Shown here in pieces: positions 9,051-17,965 of a stretch of DNA of 64,000 nucleotides. The position numbers and the translations under genes are program-made. The stretch covers positions 1 through 64,000 of the forward strand of contig JBJYWI010000229.1 of the NCBI GenBank assembly GCA_046259385.1. Reading direction: 5' to 3'. This DNA comes from CAVWDI01 sp046259385. GTDB taxonomy: Bacteria > Chloroflexota > Anaerolineae > Anaerolineales > UBA4823. The notes below the pieces were generated by a model. The model made no database searches. It was not told where the DNA came from and worked only from the letters and a program-made list of their open reading frames with translations. Position 1 is the first letter of the stretch. Each line of letters starts with the position of its first letter.

Positions 9051-9935
9051 ATGAAACCAGCTCCGTTTAAATACTTAGCCCCCGGAACGCTTGAAGAAAC
9101 CGCAGACCATCTGGATGAACACGGATATGACGCCAAACTGCTCGCTGGTGGACAGAGCCTGGTCCCAATGATGAATTTCCGGCTGGTGCAGCCGGAAGTC
9201 CTTATTGACCTGAACAATATCCCCGGGCTTTCATACATCCGTCCGGACGATGAAGGCGGAGTGCGGATTGGAGCAATGACACGCCATTACCAGGTTGAGC
9301 GAAATTCCGTTATAGCAGAGCATTTACCGCTTATGCACGAGACCATGCCGCACATTGCAACAGTTCAGATACGCAGCCGGGGGACATTCGGCGGCAGCAT
9401 AGCTCACGCCGACCCGTCTGCTGAACTTGCAGCGGTCAGCATAGCTCTTGACGGGGAATTCAGGCTGCAGAGCAAACGGGGTGAACGTTGGGTCAAGGCA
9501 AATGAATTCTTCGTTGGTATGTTCACTACTGTCCTGGAACCGGATGAGATCCTTGTAGAAGCCCGTTTTCCAAAGATCCCAGAACGGACCGGGTGGGCGA
9601 TTCATGAAGTCGCCCGCCGTTCGCACGACTTCGCAATAGTCGGGGTTACTGCCAGTCTTACCCTCGATAAGAAAAAGAATATCCAGGATGCACGCCTGGT
9701 ATACCTGAGCGTAGGAGAATACCCAATCCGTGCTGTTCAGGCAGAAGGTGTTCTGAGGGGGCATGAACCCTCAGATGATATTTTCGCGGCTGCCGCGGAT
9801 ACTGCGGCATCCCGGGACACTGACCCAAGCAGTGACATACATGCCACATCTGATTTCCGGAGACACCTGATAAATGTTTTGACATTACGAGCTTTGCACA
9901 CAGCCCTTGAGAGAGCCACAAACAACGGTAAATAG
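9051..9935 (+). CDS. Molybdenum hydroxylase 2, FAD-binding subunit
   Basis: This 294-residue CoxM-type flavoprotein subunit has the FAD loop LAGGQSL near residue 32 and the second motif RGTFGGSIAHADPSAE near residue 110. It is only distantly similar to the minus-strand FAD subunit at 903-1802, so it belongs to a separate enzyme rather than a recent duplication. An AGAGGAAATAA site precedes the ATG. The 2Fe-2S subunit begins about 10 bases after its stop, followed by the molybdopterin subunit. Confidence 0.93.
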   Translation: MKPAPFKYLAPGTLEETADHLDEHGYDAKLLAGGQSLVPMMNFRLVQPEVLIDLNNIPGLSYIRPDDEGGVRIGAMTRHYQVERNSVIAEHLPLMHETMPHIATVQIRSRGTFGGSIAHADPSAELAAVSIALDGEFRLQSKRGERWVKANEFFVGMFTTVLEPDEILVEARFPKIPERTGWAIHEVARRSHDFAIVGVTASLTLDKKKNIQDARLVYLSVGEYPIRAVQAEGVLRGHEPSDDIFAAAADTAASRDTDPSSDIHATSDFRRHLINVLTLRALHTALERATNNGK

Positions 9936-9945
9936 AGAGAGATAT

Positions 9946-10425
9946 ATGGAAGATCTTTTCAACGTTTCAATTCTATGCAATGGAAAAATGTATGAACGGT
10001 CGATCGAACCGCGTTTACTGCTTAGCGACTTTCTGCGCCACGAATTGGACCTAACCGGCACCCATGTTGGATGCGAACATGGGGTATGTGGCGCCTGTAC
10101 GGTTCTAGTGGATGGACTGCCTGTGCGCTCGTGCCTGATGTTTGCCGTTCAGGCAAGCGGCCATGAAGTGACCACTGTTGAAGGATTAGGCGAGCCGGAT
10201 AATCTGCATCCTATCCAGGAAGCGTTCTGGGAGGCGCATGGGCTGCAATGCGGATTCTGTACTCCCGGATTTTTAATGACCCTTATTCCTTTTTTGAAGG
10301 AGAATCCCAAACCCACCAGAGAAGACATCCGCACAGCTATTTCAGGAAACATATGCCGCTGTACTGGCTACCAGCATATTATCGATGCAGTCCAGTTAGC
10401 CGCCCAAAAAATGTCAAAACCATAA
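9946..10425 (+). CDS. Molybdenum hydroxylase 2, [2Fe-2S] subunit
   Basis: This 159-residue two-cluster small subunit has Cys43, Cys48, Cys51 and Cys63 for the plant-type cluster and Cys102, Cys105, Cys137 and Cys139 for the second. The start is set at ATG 9946, which follows an AGAGAGAG purine run and gives the family's usual N-terminus (VSILCNGK); a longer in-frame reading into the FAD gene is unlikely. It couples the molybdopterin subunit downstream to the flavoprotein upstream. Confidence 0.93.
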   Translation: MEDLFNVSILCNGKMYERSIEPRLLLSDFLRHELDLTGTHVGCEHGVCGACTVLVDGLPVRSCLMFAVQASGHEVTTVEGLGEPDNLHPIQEAFWEAHGLQCGFCTPGFLMTLIPFLKENPKPTREDIRTAISGNICRCTGYQHIIDAVQLAAQKMSKP

Positions 10426-10447
10426 ATAGGAATTCAGGAGCCGGATT

Positions 10448-12787
10448 GTGACAAAAAAATACCTTGGCAAACCGATAACCCGAAACGAAGACCCGCAACT
10501 GCTGACAGGTCAGGCTCTTTTCGTTGACGATGTTGACTTGCCGGATATGCTGCACGCAGCCTTCCTACGAAGCGACTACGCCCATGCCCACCTGAAGAGC
10601 ATCGATATTTCCGCTGCCCTTGAGAAGCCAGGCGTGGTGGCTGTTTACACAGCTGATTCAATGGGTGATGATTGGGCGCCAGGTCCACCCCTAGTTTCAC
10701 CACCCCCCACTGTTAAAGACGTGGTTTTTAACTCGCGCAGGCAGGTGCCACTAGTCAAGGACAAAATCCGGCATGTGGGAGAAGCAATCGCGGTTGTTAT
10801 TGCCGAGAACCGCTATATCGCTGAAGATGCAGCCGAGGACATACTGGTTGACCTGGAGCCGCTGGAGGCAGTGGTCGATCTGGAGGCTGCCCTTAAACCT
10901 GACTGCATCCTCATCCACGACGACCTTGAATCAAACCTAGCTGCCCAGCTTGTTCAAAACAAGGGGGATTACCAGGCTGCCCGTGAAAAGGCAGATCTGA
11001 TTATCAAAAAGCATTTCGTTATCGAGCGGGGCGCGGCAGCCGCAATGGAAAACAGAGGGATTGTAGCTGACTGGGACGTTAAAAGCCAGCATTTAACCGT
11101 CTGGGATACAACCCAAGCTCCGATACCTATCCGCAATGGGCTCGCAGCCCGCTACGGTCTCTCCGAACACCAGGTCAGGGTGATTGCCCCGTTTATCGGC
11201 GGAGCCTTTGGTCCAAAAATGATGATGTTCTACCCTGAAGAACTGGTCATACCCTGGGCTGCGATCAAACTGGGTCGTCCAGTCAAATGGATTGAGGACA
11301 GACGTGAAAACTTTTACGCAACCACCCAGGAACGGATCCAGATCCACGAGGCTGAGATTGCATTGACCAGCGAAGGGCGCGTTCTGGGAATAAGCGACCA
11401 GTTCCTGCATGATACCGGCGCTTACGATCCATACGGGTTGACTATTCCGCTCAATACACAGAGCCACCTCCTGGGGGTTTATGATATCCCCAATTTCACA
11501 TCCGAAATCAAGGTTGTCTTCACCAACAAGGTCATTTCAACGCCCGTGCGCGGCGCTGGTCGACCACAGGGAGTGTATGCTATTGAACGCCTTCTGGATA
11601 TGGCTGCAAAAGAACTTGGGATGGACAAAGTAGAAATACGTAAGTTAAACTTTATCCCCCCGGATGCATTCCCTTACGAACAGAATTATATTGACCAGGC
11701 ATTTGCACCACTGATCTTTGACAGCGGCAATTACCTTCCCGCAATCGAGAAAGCCGCTGAATTAATCGGTTACGAACAATTCTTAAAAGTTGACCAACCA
11801 CGTTACAGATCTGAAGGACGTCATGTTGGGATTGGCATTGTCGCTTTTCCTGAAACAACCGGTGTCGGTCCATATGAAGGTGCAAGGATCACAATTGAGC
11901 CCAGTGGAAAAGTCAGCGTAGCGACTGGTGTCGGTACACAGGGTCAGGGTCACTTCACCACATTCGCTCAGATCGTTGCAGACCAGGTGGGAGTAAACCC
12001 AAGGGATGTAAACTTGGTAACCGGAGACACCGCCGAATTCCACTGGGGAACAGGCACCTTCGCCAGCCGCGGGGCGGTGGTGGCTGCTAATGCCATCCAT
12101 GCCTCAGCCAAGGCGGTCCGTAAGAAGATTCTAGAACATGCCAGCAAACATTTAGGAGCCCCGGAGGGGGAGCTGGAAATTGAAGACGGTCAGGTAAGGG
12201 TAGCGGATATACCGCGCATGTCCATCAGTCTAGGCGAGCTGGCAGAGCTTGCCAATCCACTGCGGGGTGCGGTTGAACCGGGCACTGAACCCGGCCTGGA
12301 AGCGACGGCTTACTTCGGCCCTCAATACGGAGCGACCGCATTTGGTGTGCATTCCATGATTCTTGAGGTTGATGTTGAAACAATGACTGTGGATATCCTA
12401 CGCTATGTGGTAGTGGAGGACTGCGGAACCGTGTTGAATCCCCTGATTCTGGAAGGTCAGATTCATGGGGGAATATCCATGGGCATCGGCAACTCTTATT
12501 ATGAAAAGCTGGTTTATGATGATAACGGTCAGCTGCTGAACGCCTCCCTGGCCGATTACCTGATACCAATGGCTACCGAAATGCCCTATATTGAGATCGA
12601 ACACCAGGAAACCCCCTCACCGCTCAACCCCCTGGGCAGTAAAGGGGTCGGAGAAGCCGGGGCGATACCTGTGCCGGCTCTCTTTGCCCAGGCTTTGGAG
12701 AATGCGCTGTCAGATTATGACCTGGAGATCCGTGAAACACCGCTCAGCCCAAACCGGCTGTATGAATTACTAACAAGTAAAGGATAA
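10448..12787 (+). CDS. Molybdenum hydroxylase 2, molybdopterin-binding subunit
   Basis: This 779-residue large subunit hydroxylates an aromatic heterocycle or oxidises an aldehyde. The start is GTG 10448 after AGGAG at 10436-10440. Visible cofactor-binding regions include GGAFGPK, VRGAGRPQGVY, VGTQGQGHFT and the C-terminal GSKGVGEAG, whose glutamate is the conserved catalytic base. The CoxL signature AYxCSFR of CO dehydrogenase is replaced by VRGAGRPQ, so this is not an aerobic CO dehydrogenase. In this neighbourhood hydroxylation of a purine- or pyrimidine-like ring is the best guess. Confidence 0.92.
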   Translation: MTKKYLGKPITRNEDPQLLTGQALFVDDVDLPDMLHAAFLRSDYAHAHLKSIDISAALEKPGVVAVYTADSMGDDWAPGPPLVSPPPTVKDVVFNSRRQVPLVKDKIRHVGEAIAVVIAENRYIAEDAAEDILVDLEPLEAVVDLEAALKPDCILIHDDLESNLAAQLVQNKGDYQAAREKADLIIKKHFVIERGAAAAMENRGIVADWDVKSQHLTVWDTTQAPIPIRNGLAARYGLSEHQVRVIAPFIGGAFGPKMMMFYPEELVIPWAAIKLGRPVKWIEDRRENFYATTQERIQIHEAEIALTSEGRVLGISDQFLHDTGAYDPYGLTIPLNTQSHLLGVYDIPNFTSEIKVVFTNKVISTPVRGAGRPQGVYAIERLLDMAAKELGMDKVEIRKLNFIPPDAFPYEQNYIDQAFAPLIFDSGNYLPAIEKAAELIGYEQFLKVDQPRYRSEGRHVGIGIVAFPETTGVGPYEGARITIEPSGKVSVATGVGTQGQGHFTTFAQIVADQVGVNPRDVNLVTGDTAEFHWGTGTFASRGAVVAANAIHASAKAVRKKILEHASKHLGAPEGELEIEDGQVRVADIPRMSISLGELAELANPLRGAVEPGTEPGLEATAYFGPQYGATAFGVHSMILEVDVETMTVDILRYVVVEDCGTVLNPLILEGQIHGGISMGIGNSYYEKLVYDDNGQLLNASLADYLIPMATEMPYIEIEHQETPSPLNPLGSKGVGEAGAIPVPALFAQALENALSDYDLEIRETPLSPNRLYELLTSKG

Positions 12788-12828
12788 AACCAAATAAAGT
12801 TAACAATCCACTCAAAGGAGAACAGGAC

Positions 12829-13458
12829 ATGAAACTGGAAGGAGAATATACCTTCGATGGTCCCCGCGAACAGGTCTGGGAACTTGTGCGCGACCCGGAT
12901 GTGCTAGTGACCGCTCTTCCGGGGGCAAAAAGCCTGGAGCAGGTGGGTGAAAATGAATATGAAGGGGAAATGAACCTGAGGGTAGGACCGGTGGCAGGTG
13001 TTTTCGCGGGTCGGCTGGTCGTCTCAAATGAACAACCTCCTCAGAGCTGTACATTGACAGTGGAGGGCAAGGGTAAACAGGGCTTTGTCGATGGCACCGG
13101 TCATGTTAATCTCGAAGAACTTGAGGACAATAAAACCCTGATGAAATATGAAGGAGACGTTCAGGTAGGAGGAAAACTTGCCAGCGTCGGCCAGAGGCTT
13201 GTTGATACCGCCAGCAAGAGCATTATCCGCCAGGGTCTGGATACCATGAATAAAGCTCTGGTTGCACGCGTCGAGGCTCGGGAGACAGGGGAAAAGGTAG
13301 ATTTCACACCACCTTCTGAAAGCGAATTTGCTGTTTCGGTGGCTAAGGATATGGCAGGAGAAGCCCTGTCATCCACTACGCTTAAATGGGTGGTTGGCGC
13401 AGCAATCGTGATAATTCTTATTCTTGTTCTGGTTTTAATCAATCAAAACGGTCTTTAA
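12829..13458 (+). CDS. CoxG-like SRPBCC protein with C-terminal membrane anchor
   Basis: This 209-residue protein is related to CO dehydrogenase accessory protein CoxG. Residues 1-150 form the SRPBCC domain (EGEYTFDGPREQVWELVRDP, PGAKSLEQ). Residues 180-205 form one hydrophobic helix (VVGAAIVIILILVLVLI) at the C-terminus, as in CoxG, which tethers the hydroxylase to the membrane. It follows the molybdopterin subunit by 41 bases with a strong AAAGGAGAA site, so it likely recruits molybdenum hydroxylase 2 to the membrane. Confidence 0.88.
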   Translation: MKLEGEYTFDGPREQVWELVRDPDVLVTALPGAKSLEQVGENEYEGEMNLRVGPVAGVFAGRLVVSNEQPPQSCTLTVEGKGKQGFVDGTGHVNLEELEDNKTLMKYEGDVQVGGKLASVGQRLVDTASKSIIRQGLDTMNKALVARVEARETGEKVDFTPPSESEFAVSVAKDMAGEALSSTTLKWVVGAAIVIILILVLVLINQNGL

Positions 13459-13605
13459 TTGGTTCAAGGAGGTGATACCAAGCGACATGTAAATTTAGCC
13501 GCAAACAAGACGGAAGGAGGTGAAAAACAAATATTAATTAGCAGGATAAACATGCTGATGGCAATCCATCAAATCGATAAAACGTTAAAAAACATGGAAG
13601 CATAA
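13459..13605 (+). other. Spacer with two perfect Shine-Dalgarno sequences and a start-stop codon pair
   Basis: AAGGAGGTGAT at 13466-13476 and AAGGAGGTGA at 13514-13523 match the 16S anti-Shine-Dalgarno exactly. The first is followed 10 bases later by ATG-TAA (13487-13492), a start directly followed by a stop. A 48-codon open frame (TTG 13459 to TAA 13605) begins right after the CoxG stop in the same frame, but has no recognisable family. The ribosome-site pair lies between the hydroxylase genes and the importer genes. I see no protein I would call real. Confidence 0.35.
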
Positions 13606-13695
13606 CAAGGAATAGAATTCAAGTGAAACTTTTTCCAACTTAGACTTGACTTGCTTCCGCCAAGAATGAGACAGTAAGGAAAGGAGAAGGAAACA

Positions 13696-15036
13696 ATGGG
13701 TAAAAAATTTGGGCTTTTATTAGCGTTATTTATGGCAATCAGCATGATTGTCTCAGCCTGCCAGCCTCAGGTTGTTGAAAAAGAAGTTGTCAAAACCGTC
13801 GAGGTCGAAAAAGAGGTCGTTAAAACCGTTGAGGTTGAAAAAGAGGTCGAAAAGGAAGTCGTCAAGACCGTTGAGGTTGAAAAAGAAGTCGAGGTGCCGG
13901 GAGAGGCAACCCTTGCGATAGAACATTTCAGCATCATTGAAGGGACAACCTGGTCCGGAGCCCATGACCGCGCCGGAAAGAGATTGGCCGAAAAGTACCC
14001 GAATGTGAACTATGTCTACCGCGAGGAGGTCGGCCCTGACCTGACCAACCCGTACGCCGAAGAGTTAATTGCAGAAGGCGCAGATATCGTAATCGGCAAC
14101 GCCGAATTCATGGGCATGCCATTAAAAGACATTGCTGATGACTACCCGGAGGTCTACTTCGGATCGATCATCGCCAGCGACCTTTCAACAAAGCGCAACT
14201 TCATCCGGCTATTCCCCAGGCAGTACCAGGCGCTTTACCTGGAAGGGCTGGTCGCAGGAGCTCTGACCGAAACAGGAAGCATTGGAGTAGTATCAGCTTT
14301 CCCGTCAGTACAGGTCATTCGCAGGACTGCCGGTTTCTACCTTGGCGTCCAGGAAGCTGCCCGCCTGCTTGACAAGGACATCACAGTGTACGTCAAGTAT
14401 GCTGGCGACTGGTATCTCCCCCAGGAAGAGCGGGATATCGCTGCGACCCTGGTTGACCAATACAATGTCGATGTATTAACCCACCAGACTGATTCCGGTT
14501 CTCCGTTAGATGTTGCCCAGGAATCAGGGATCTGGTTCGTTGGTAAAGATATGGACACTGTTGGGGAGTACGGCTGGTCAAACACTGATACCGTGGCAAT
14601 CTCTTTCGACACCCGCTGGGAAGTGCTGTATGACAAGATGATCCAGGACTGGTTGTCAGGTAACCCCGATCCTGAAACTGTTCTCTACCTGGGCATGTCT
14701 GACAGCATGACCCTGGCTGACGGCACCCTAGAATACACCGTCGACATTATGAACGACGGCAAGGTGGGCGTGGAAGCCATAAGCCCTGCCGCTCTGCCAT
14801 TAATCCCGGACGAAATTGTGCAGCTTGTTGAACAAAGAAGACAACAAATGATTGACGGCGTTTGGGACCCATTCTTTGAGCACGCATTTGTGAGCAACGG
14901 CACTGGCTTGGAACTGGAAGGTCTGCCAATTCCTCCGGAAGGGGAAGAGGTAAAACCAGCAGGCGAGATGCCGACTGATGAATGGCTGCTCTCAATGTTC
15001 AATTTTGATCTGCAGGGCATGGTGATTCTGGACTGA
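13696..15036 (+). CDS. BMP-family ABC transporter substrate-binding lipoprotein
   Basis: This 446-residue secreted lipoprotein has a signal peptide ending in the lipobox VSAC with Cys22. Residues 25-72 form a repetitive charged linker built from VEKEVVKTVEV-type units. The rest matches the basic membrane protein (BMP/Med/PnrA) family, with IGVVSAFPSVQVIRR and a C-terminal GKVGVE segment. BMP proteins bind nucleosides or purine-like compounds for ABC uptake. The ATPase and two permeases follow directly, making a complete importer. A GGAAAGGAGAAGG site precedes the ATG. Which nucleoside or base it binds cannot be told. Confidence 0.93.
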   Translation: MGKKFGLLLALFMAISMIVSACQPQVVEKEVVKTVEVEKEVVKTVEVEKEVEKEVVKTVEVEKEVEVPGEATLAIEHFSIIEGTTWSGAHDRAGKRLAEKYPNVNYVYREEVGPDLTNPYAEELIAEGADIVIGNAEFMGMPLKDIADDYPEVYFGSIIASDLSTKRNFIRLFPRQYQALYLEGLVAGALTETGSIGVVSAFPSVQVIRRTAGFYLGVQEAARLLDKDITVYVKYAGDWYLPQEERDIAATLVDQYNVDVLTHQTDSGSPLDVAQESGIWFVGKDMDTVGEYGWSNTDTVAISFDTRWEVLYDKMIQDWLSGNPDPETVLYLGMSDSMTLADGTLEYTVDIMNDGKVGVEAISPAALPLIPDEIVQLVEQRRQQMIDGVWDPFFEHAFVSNGTGLELEGLPIPPEGEEVKPAGEMPTDEWLLSMFNFDLQGMVILD

Positions 15037-15096
15037 GCATTCCAATACTGACAGAATTTTGAATCAGGAAAAGGAAACAAACTCCAGATAAAAAAT

Positions 15097-15141
15097 AAGG
15101 CTCCCATCTACAGGGACAATCACCCGGGTGGTGGGAGCCTT
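15097..15141. other. Inverted repeat between lipoprotein and ATPase genes
   Basis: AAGGCTCCCA (15097-15106) pairs perfectly with TGGGAGCCTT (15132-15141). On the plus strand no T tract follows, so it is probably a transcript-stabilising or partial stop hairpin that lets the lipoprotein be made in excess. Read on the minus strand it runs into TATTTTTTAT and would resemble a terminator, but no minus-strand gene lies nearby. Confidence 0.55.
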
Positions 15142-15281
15142 ACCCCGGATCGTATACCAGCTGTAATTATATATATCAAGGTATAATGAAATCCCCATAA
15201 TAAATATAAATTTTTTCTGGTAAACGACCTTGGCTCTGAAACCCATACACTATTCATCGAAAAAAATTCAAAGAGAGACAA

Positions 15282-16835
15282 GTGAGTAAAACACTTCTGG
15301 AAGGTATAAAACGCGGAGAGACAGTCCTGGAAGCCCGGGGGATTACAAAACGATTTCCAGGTGTAATTGCCAACGACAAAATTAATTTTGAGATCAAAGC
15401 CGGAGAGATTCACGCCATTCTTGGCGAAAACGGAGCCGGCAAAACCACCCTGATGAACATTTTGTTCGGGTTGTACCAGCCGGACGAGGGCGAGATTATC
15501 ATTGCCGGAGAAAGCGTGAGGTTAAGATCTCCTCTGGATGCGATTGACCTGGGAATTGGTATGGTGCACCAGCACCGCAAACTGGTTTCCGCACACAGCG
15601 TGATCGAAAATATCATCCTAGGACATCCGAATGCCGGAAAAATTCTGGACTTAAACCGGGCAGAGAGGGAGATCAACGACCTTTGTGCAAAATACGGTTT
15701 TAATATTGATTTAAGTGCCAAAGTCTGGCAGTTGTCGGAAGGGGAGAAGCAGGTCGTCGAGATATTAAAGACCCTTTATCGTGGGGCGGAAGTGCTCATT
15801 CTTGATGAACCCACCTCCGCGCTCACTCCGCTTGAAACTGAGAAACTGCTCGAATCAATAAAAGCGATGTCAAATGACGACCTAGCAATCGTCCCATTCA
15901 TAACCCACAAACTGCCCATTGTGCTTGCTATCAGCGACCGGGTCACTGTTCTGAGGCGCGGAAAAGTAGTCGCTTGCATGGAAACCAGGGATGCAACTGA
16001 AAAAAGCCTCGCCATGGAAATGGTCGGTAGAGAGGTGATCTTCCGGATTGAGAAAACGGAGGCTGAAAGAGGAGACACGATTTTGGAAGTCGACAACCTT
16101 TCGGGTTACAGCGACCAGGGGATTATGGCATTAAAAGAGGTTGCATTCTCGATAAGAGCCGGCGAAATTTTTGGAATCGCGGGCATTTCCGGCAACGGAC
16201 AACGTGAACTTGTTGAAATTATCGCCGGTCTCCGCAAAGCACACGCCGGTAAAGTCTATCTTGAAGGTAAAGACATTACCAATTCGCCCAGCCTGGAGAG
16301 ATGGCAAGCAGGGATTGGATATATCCCTGCTGACCGGATAGATGTTGGATCAATCGCTGGTTTTTCTCTGGTAGAGAACACCGCTATGAACTATTATTTC
16401 GACCACCAGTACTCCCGCCGGGTAACCCTTAATTACGGCAAGATCAGGGAATTAACCGAGGAAATCATTTCGGAATACGGGGTCGCCACCCCAAACGCAG
16501 ACATTCCCGCAAAAAGCCTCTCCGGCGGAAACCTGCAAAAAATGATCCTGGCAAGGGTGCTCTCTCGCCAGCCCCGGCTGGTGATCGCAGACATCCCCAC
16601 CCAAGGTCTCGATATTGGCGCAACGGAATTTGTGCGCAACAAACTTGTGGAAGCAAAAAAGAACGGGGCGGGGGTCCTGTTAATATCAGAGGACCTGGAT
16701 GAGATATTCGAGTTGAGCGATTGGGTTGCGCCAATATACGAGGGCAGGTTAATGGACATCATTTCAAGTGATCAAATAAAAAGGGAACGCGTCGGAGCCA
16801 TGATGGCTGGACTGCGTCTGGAAGAAGATCTATGA
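15282..16835 (+). CDS. Nucleoside-class ABC transporter, double ATP-binding protein
   Basis: This 517-residue ATPase has two ABC domains, as in YufO/RnsB and RbsA-type proteins. Domain 1 has Walker A GENGAGKTT (residues 48-56), a signature LSEGEKQ and Walker B VLILDEP. Domain 2 has a degenerate Walker A (GISGNGQRE) but a good signature LSGGNLQK, which is normal for this class. The start is GTG 15282 after AGAGAGA. Its stop overlaps the next permease ATG by four bases. It powers the importer fed by the BMP lipoprotein. Confidence 0.94.
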   Translation: MSKTLLEGIKRGETVLEARGITKRFPGVIANDKINFEIKAGEIHAILGENGAGKTTLMNILFGLYQPDEGEIIIAGESVRLRSPLDAIDLGIGMVHQHRKLVSAHSVIENIILGHPNAGKILDLNRAEREINDLCAKYGFNIDLSAKVWQLSEGEKQVVEILKTLYRGAEVLILDEPTSALTPLETEKLLESIKAMSNDDLAIVPFITHKLPIVLAISDRVTVLRRGKVVACMETRDATEKSLAMEMVGREVIFRIEKTEAERGDTILEVDNLSGYSDQGIMALKEVAFSIRAGEIFGIAGISGNGQRELVEIIAGLRKAHAGKVYLEGKDITNSPSLERWQAGIGYIPADRIDVGSIAGFSLVENTAMNYYFDHQYSRRVTLNYGKIRELTEEIISEYGVATPNADIPAKSLSGGNLQKMILARVLSRQPRLVIADIPTQGLDIGATEFVRNKLVEAKKNGAGVLLISEDLDEIFELSDWVAPIYEGRLMDIISSDQIKRERVGAMMAGLRLEEDL

Positions 16836-17965
16836 ACATAGGCGGATTTGAGCCAAAACTCGAAAAACGCGCCTCGCTTTCAAGCCGGCAGGCTGCCAGC
16901 GTGTCGATTCTTGCTGTTATCGTAGCGCTGATCCTTTTCAGCTTATTATTTGTACTCGGAGGGGTGAACCCATTTGAAGCTTATCAAGAAATTTTCACGT
17001 ACGCATTCGCAAATCAATTCGGGATTCCGCTGACGATCAACCGGTTCATATTCTTATTGCTTAGCACCTACGCATTTATAATCCCGTTCAGAGCCGGATT
17101 GTGGAATATCGGTATGGCAGGTCAGTTTTATGCCGGGGCGATAAGCGTTTACGCGGTTCTGCTGGCTTTTGGAGTGAAAGGCGCCCTTTCAGGAGAATTT
17201 CCAGCCGGGATCCTGATCCCGCTTATGCTGATTGCAGCTTCAATAGGAGGCGCCTTCCTGGCTGCAATCGCCGGCTTTCTAAAGGGTAAGTACAATATCA
17301 ACGAAATCGTGGTGACCATGATGCTGAACTTTATTATGTTCTGGATGGTCTCTTTTATGATCAAGGAAGGGGGACCATTTATGAACCCGGGCGGCAGGGG
17401 TGAAAGCTTTGAACTGCCCGTATCGCTTTATGCTCCACTGATCCAGGATATTCCTTTTACGATATTTATCGTCCTCGGGGTGGGCCTGCTCCTTTACTAT
17501 ATTTTTGCCAGAACCAAAATCGGCTACCAAATAAGGGCTTACGGCGAAAATCCAGTCGCAGCAGAATATGCAGGCATCAGCCGGTTTAAGATCCCTCTTC
17601 AGGTTTTTGTCATGGGCGGCATCCTGGCAGGGCTGGCGGGTTATCACTACTTCGCTGCATTCCCCGGAGTTTATAAAATCGCCCGGAATTACGGACAGCT
17701 TGGGGATCTGACCTTCTACGGTATTATCTGCGGGTTAATCTCCCAGGGCAATCCCCTGACAGCAATACCGGTGACCCTGCTGTTTGGCGGTTTATCCATA
17801 GGCGGGAGGCTGGTTCAGGGAAAACTTGGGATGAGTTTCGGCGTGGATTATGCCCTGCTTGGAGTCTTGATGATCACACTGGTCGCGTTCCAGTTTTTCT
17901 ACCGTTATAAAATCATATTCGTCAAAACAGGTAAGGAGAGCTTAGATGGCGGAGTTTCTCACTAG
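16832..17965 (+). CDS. Nucleoside-class ABC transporter permease (YufP-like)
   Basis: This 377-residue membrane protein of the branched-chain/sugar permease family has about nine hydrophobic segments and the family loop RAYGENPVAAEYAGI near residues 231-245. The ATGA overlap with the ATPase and a 20-base overlap with the next permease indicate coupled translation. It forms half of the channel of the BMP importer. Confidence 0.92.
   Translation: MNIGGFEPKLEKRASLSSRQAASVSILAVIVALILFSLLFVLGGVNPFEAYQEIFTYAFANQFGIPLTINRFIFLLLSTYAFIIPFRAGLWNIGMAGQFYAGAISVYAVLLAFGVKGALSGEFPAGILIPLMLIAASIGGAFLAAIAGFLKGKYNINEIVVTMMLNFIMFWMVSFMIKEGGPFMNPGGRGESFELPVSLYAPLIQDIPFTIFIVLGVGLLLYYIFARTKIGYQIRAYGENPVAAEYAGISRFKIPLQVFVMGGILAGLAGYHYFAAFPGVYKIARNYGQLGDLTFYGIICGLISQGNPLTAIPVTLLFGGLSIGGRLVQGKLGMSFGVDYALLGVLMITLVAFQFFYRYKIIFVKTGKESLDGGVSH

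Noticed and set aside
9051..13458. Aerobic CO dehydrogenase (coxMSL plus coxG)
   Set aside because: The large subunit lacks the CoxL signature AYxCSFR and has VRGAGRPQ instead; the neighbours are nitrogen-compound genes. It is called a general molybdenum hydroxylase.
13750..13910. DNA repeat array (CRISPR-like or mobile) in the lipoprotein gene
   Set aside because: The repeats are in frame and encode a charged linker of a lipoprotein; there are no spacers or palindromic units.
15097..15141. Plus-strand rho-independent terminator
   Set aside because: No T tract follows the stem on the plus strand, and the importer genes continue beyond it.
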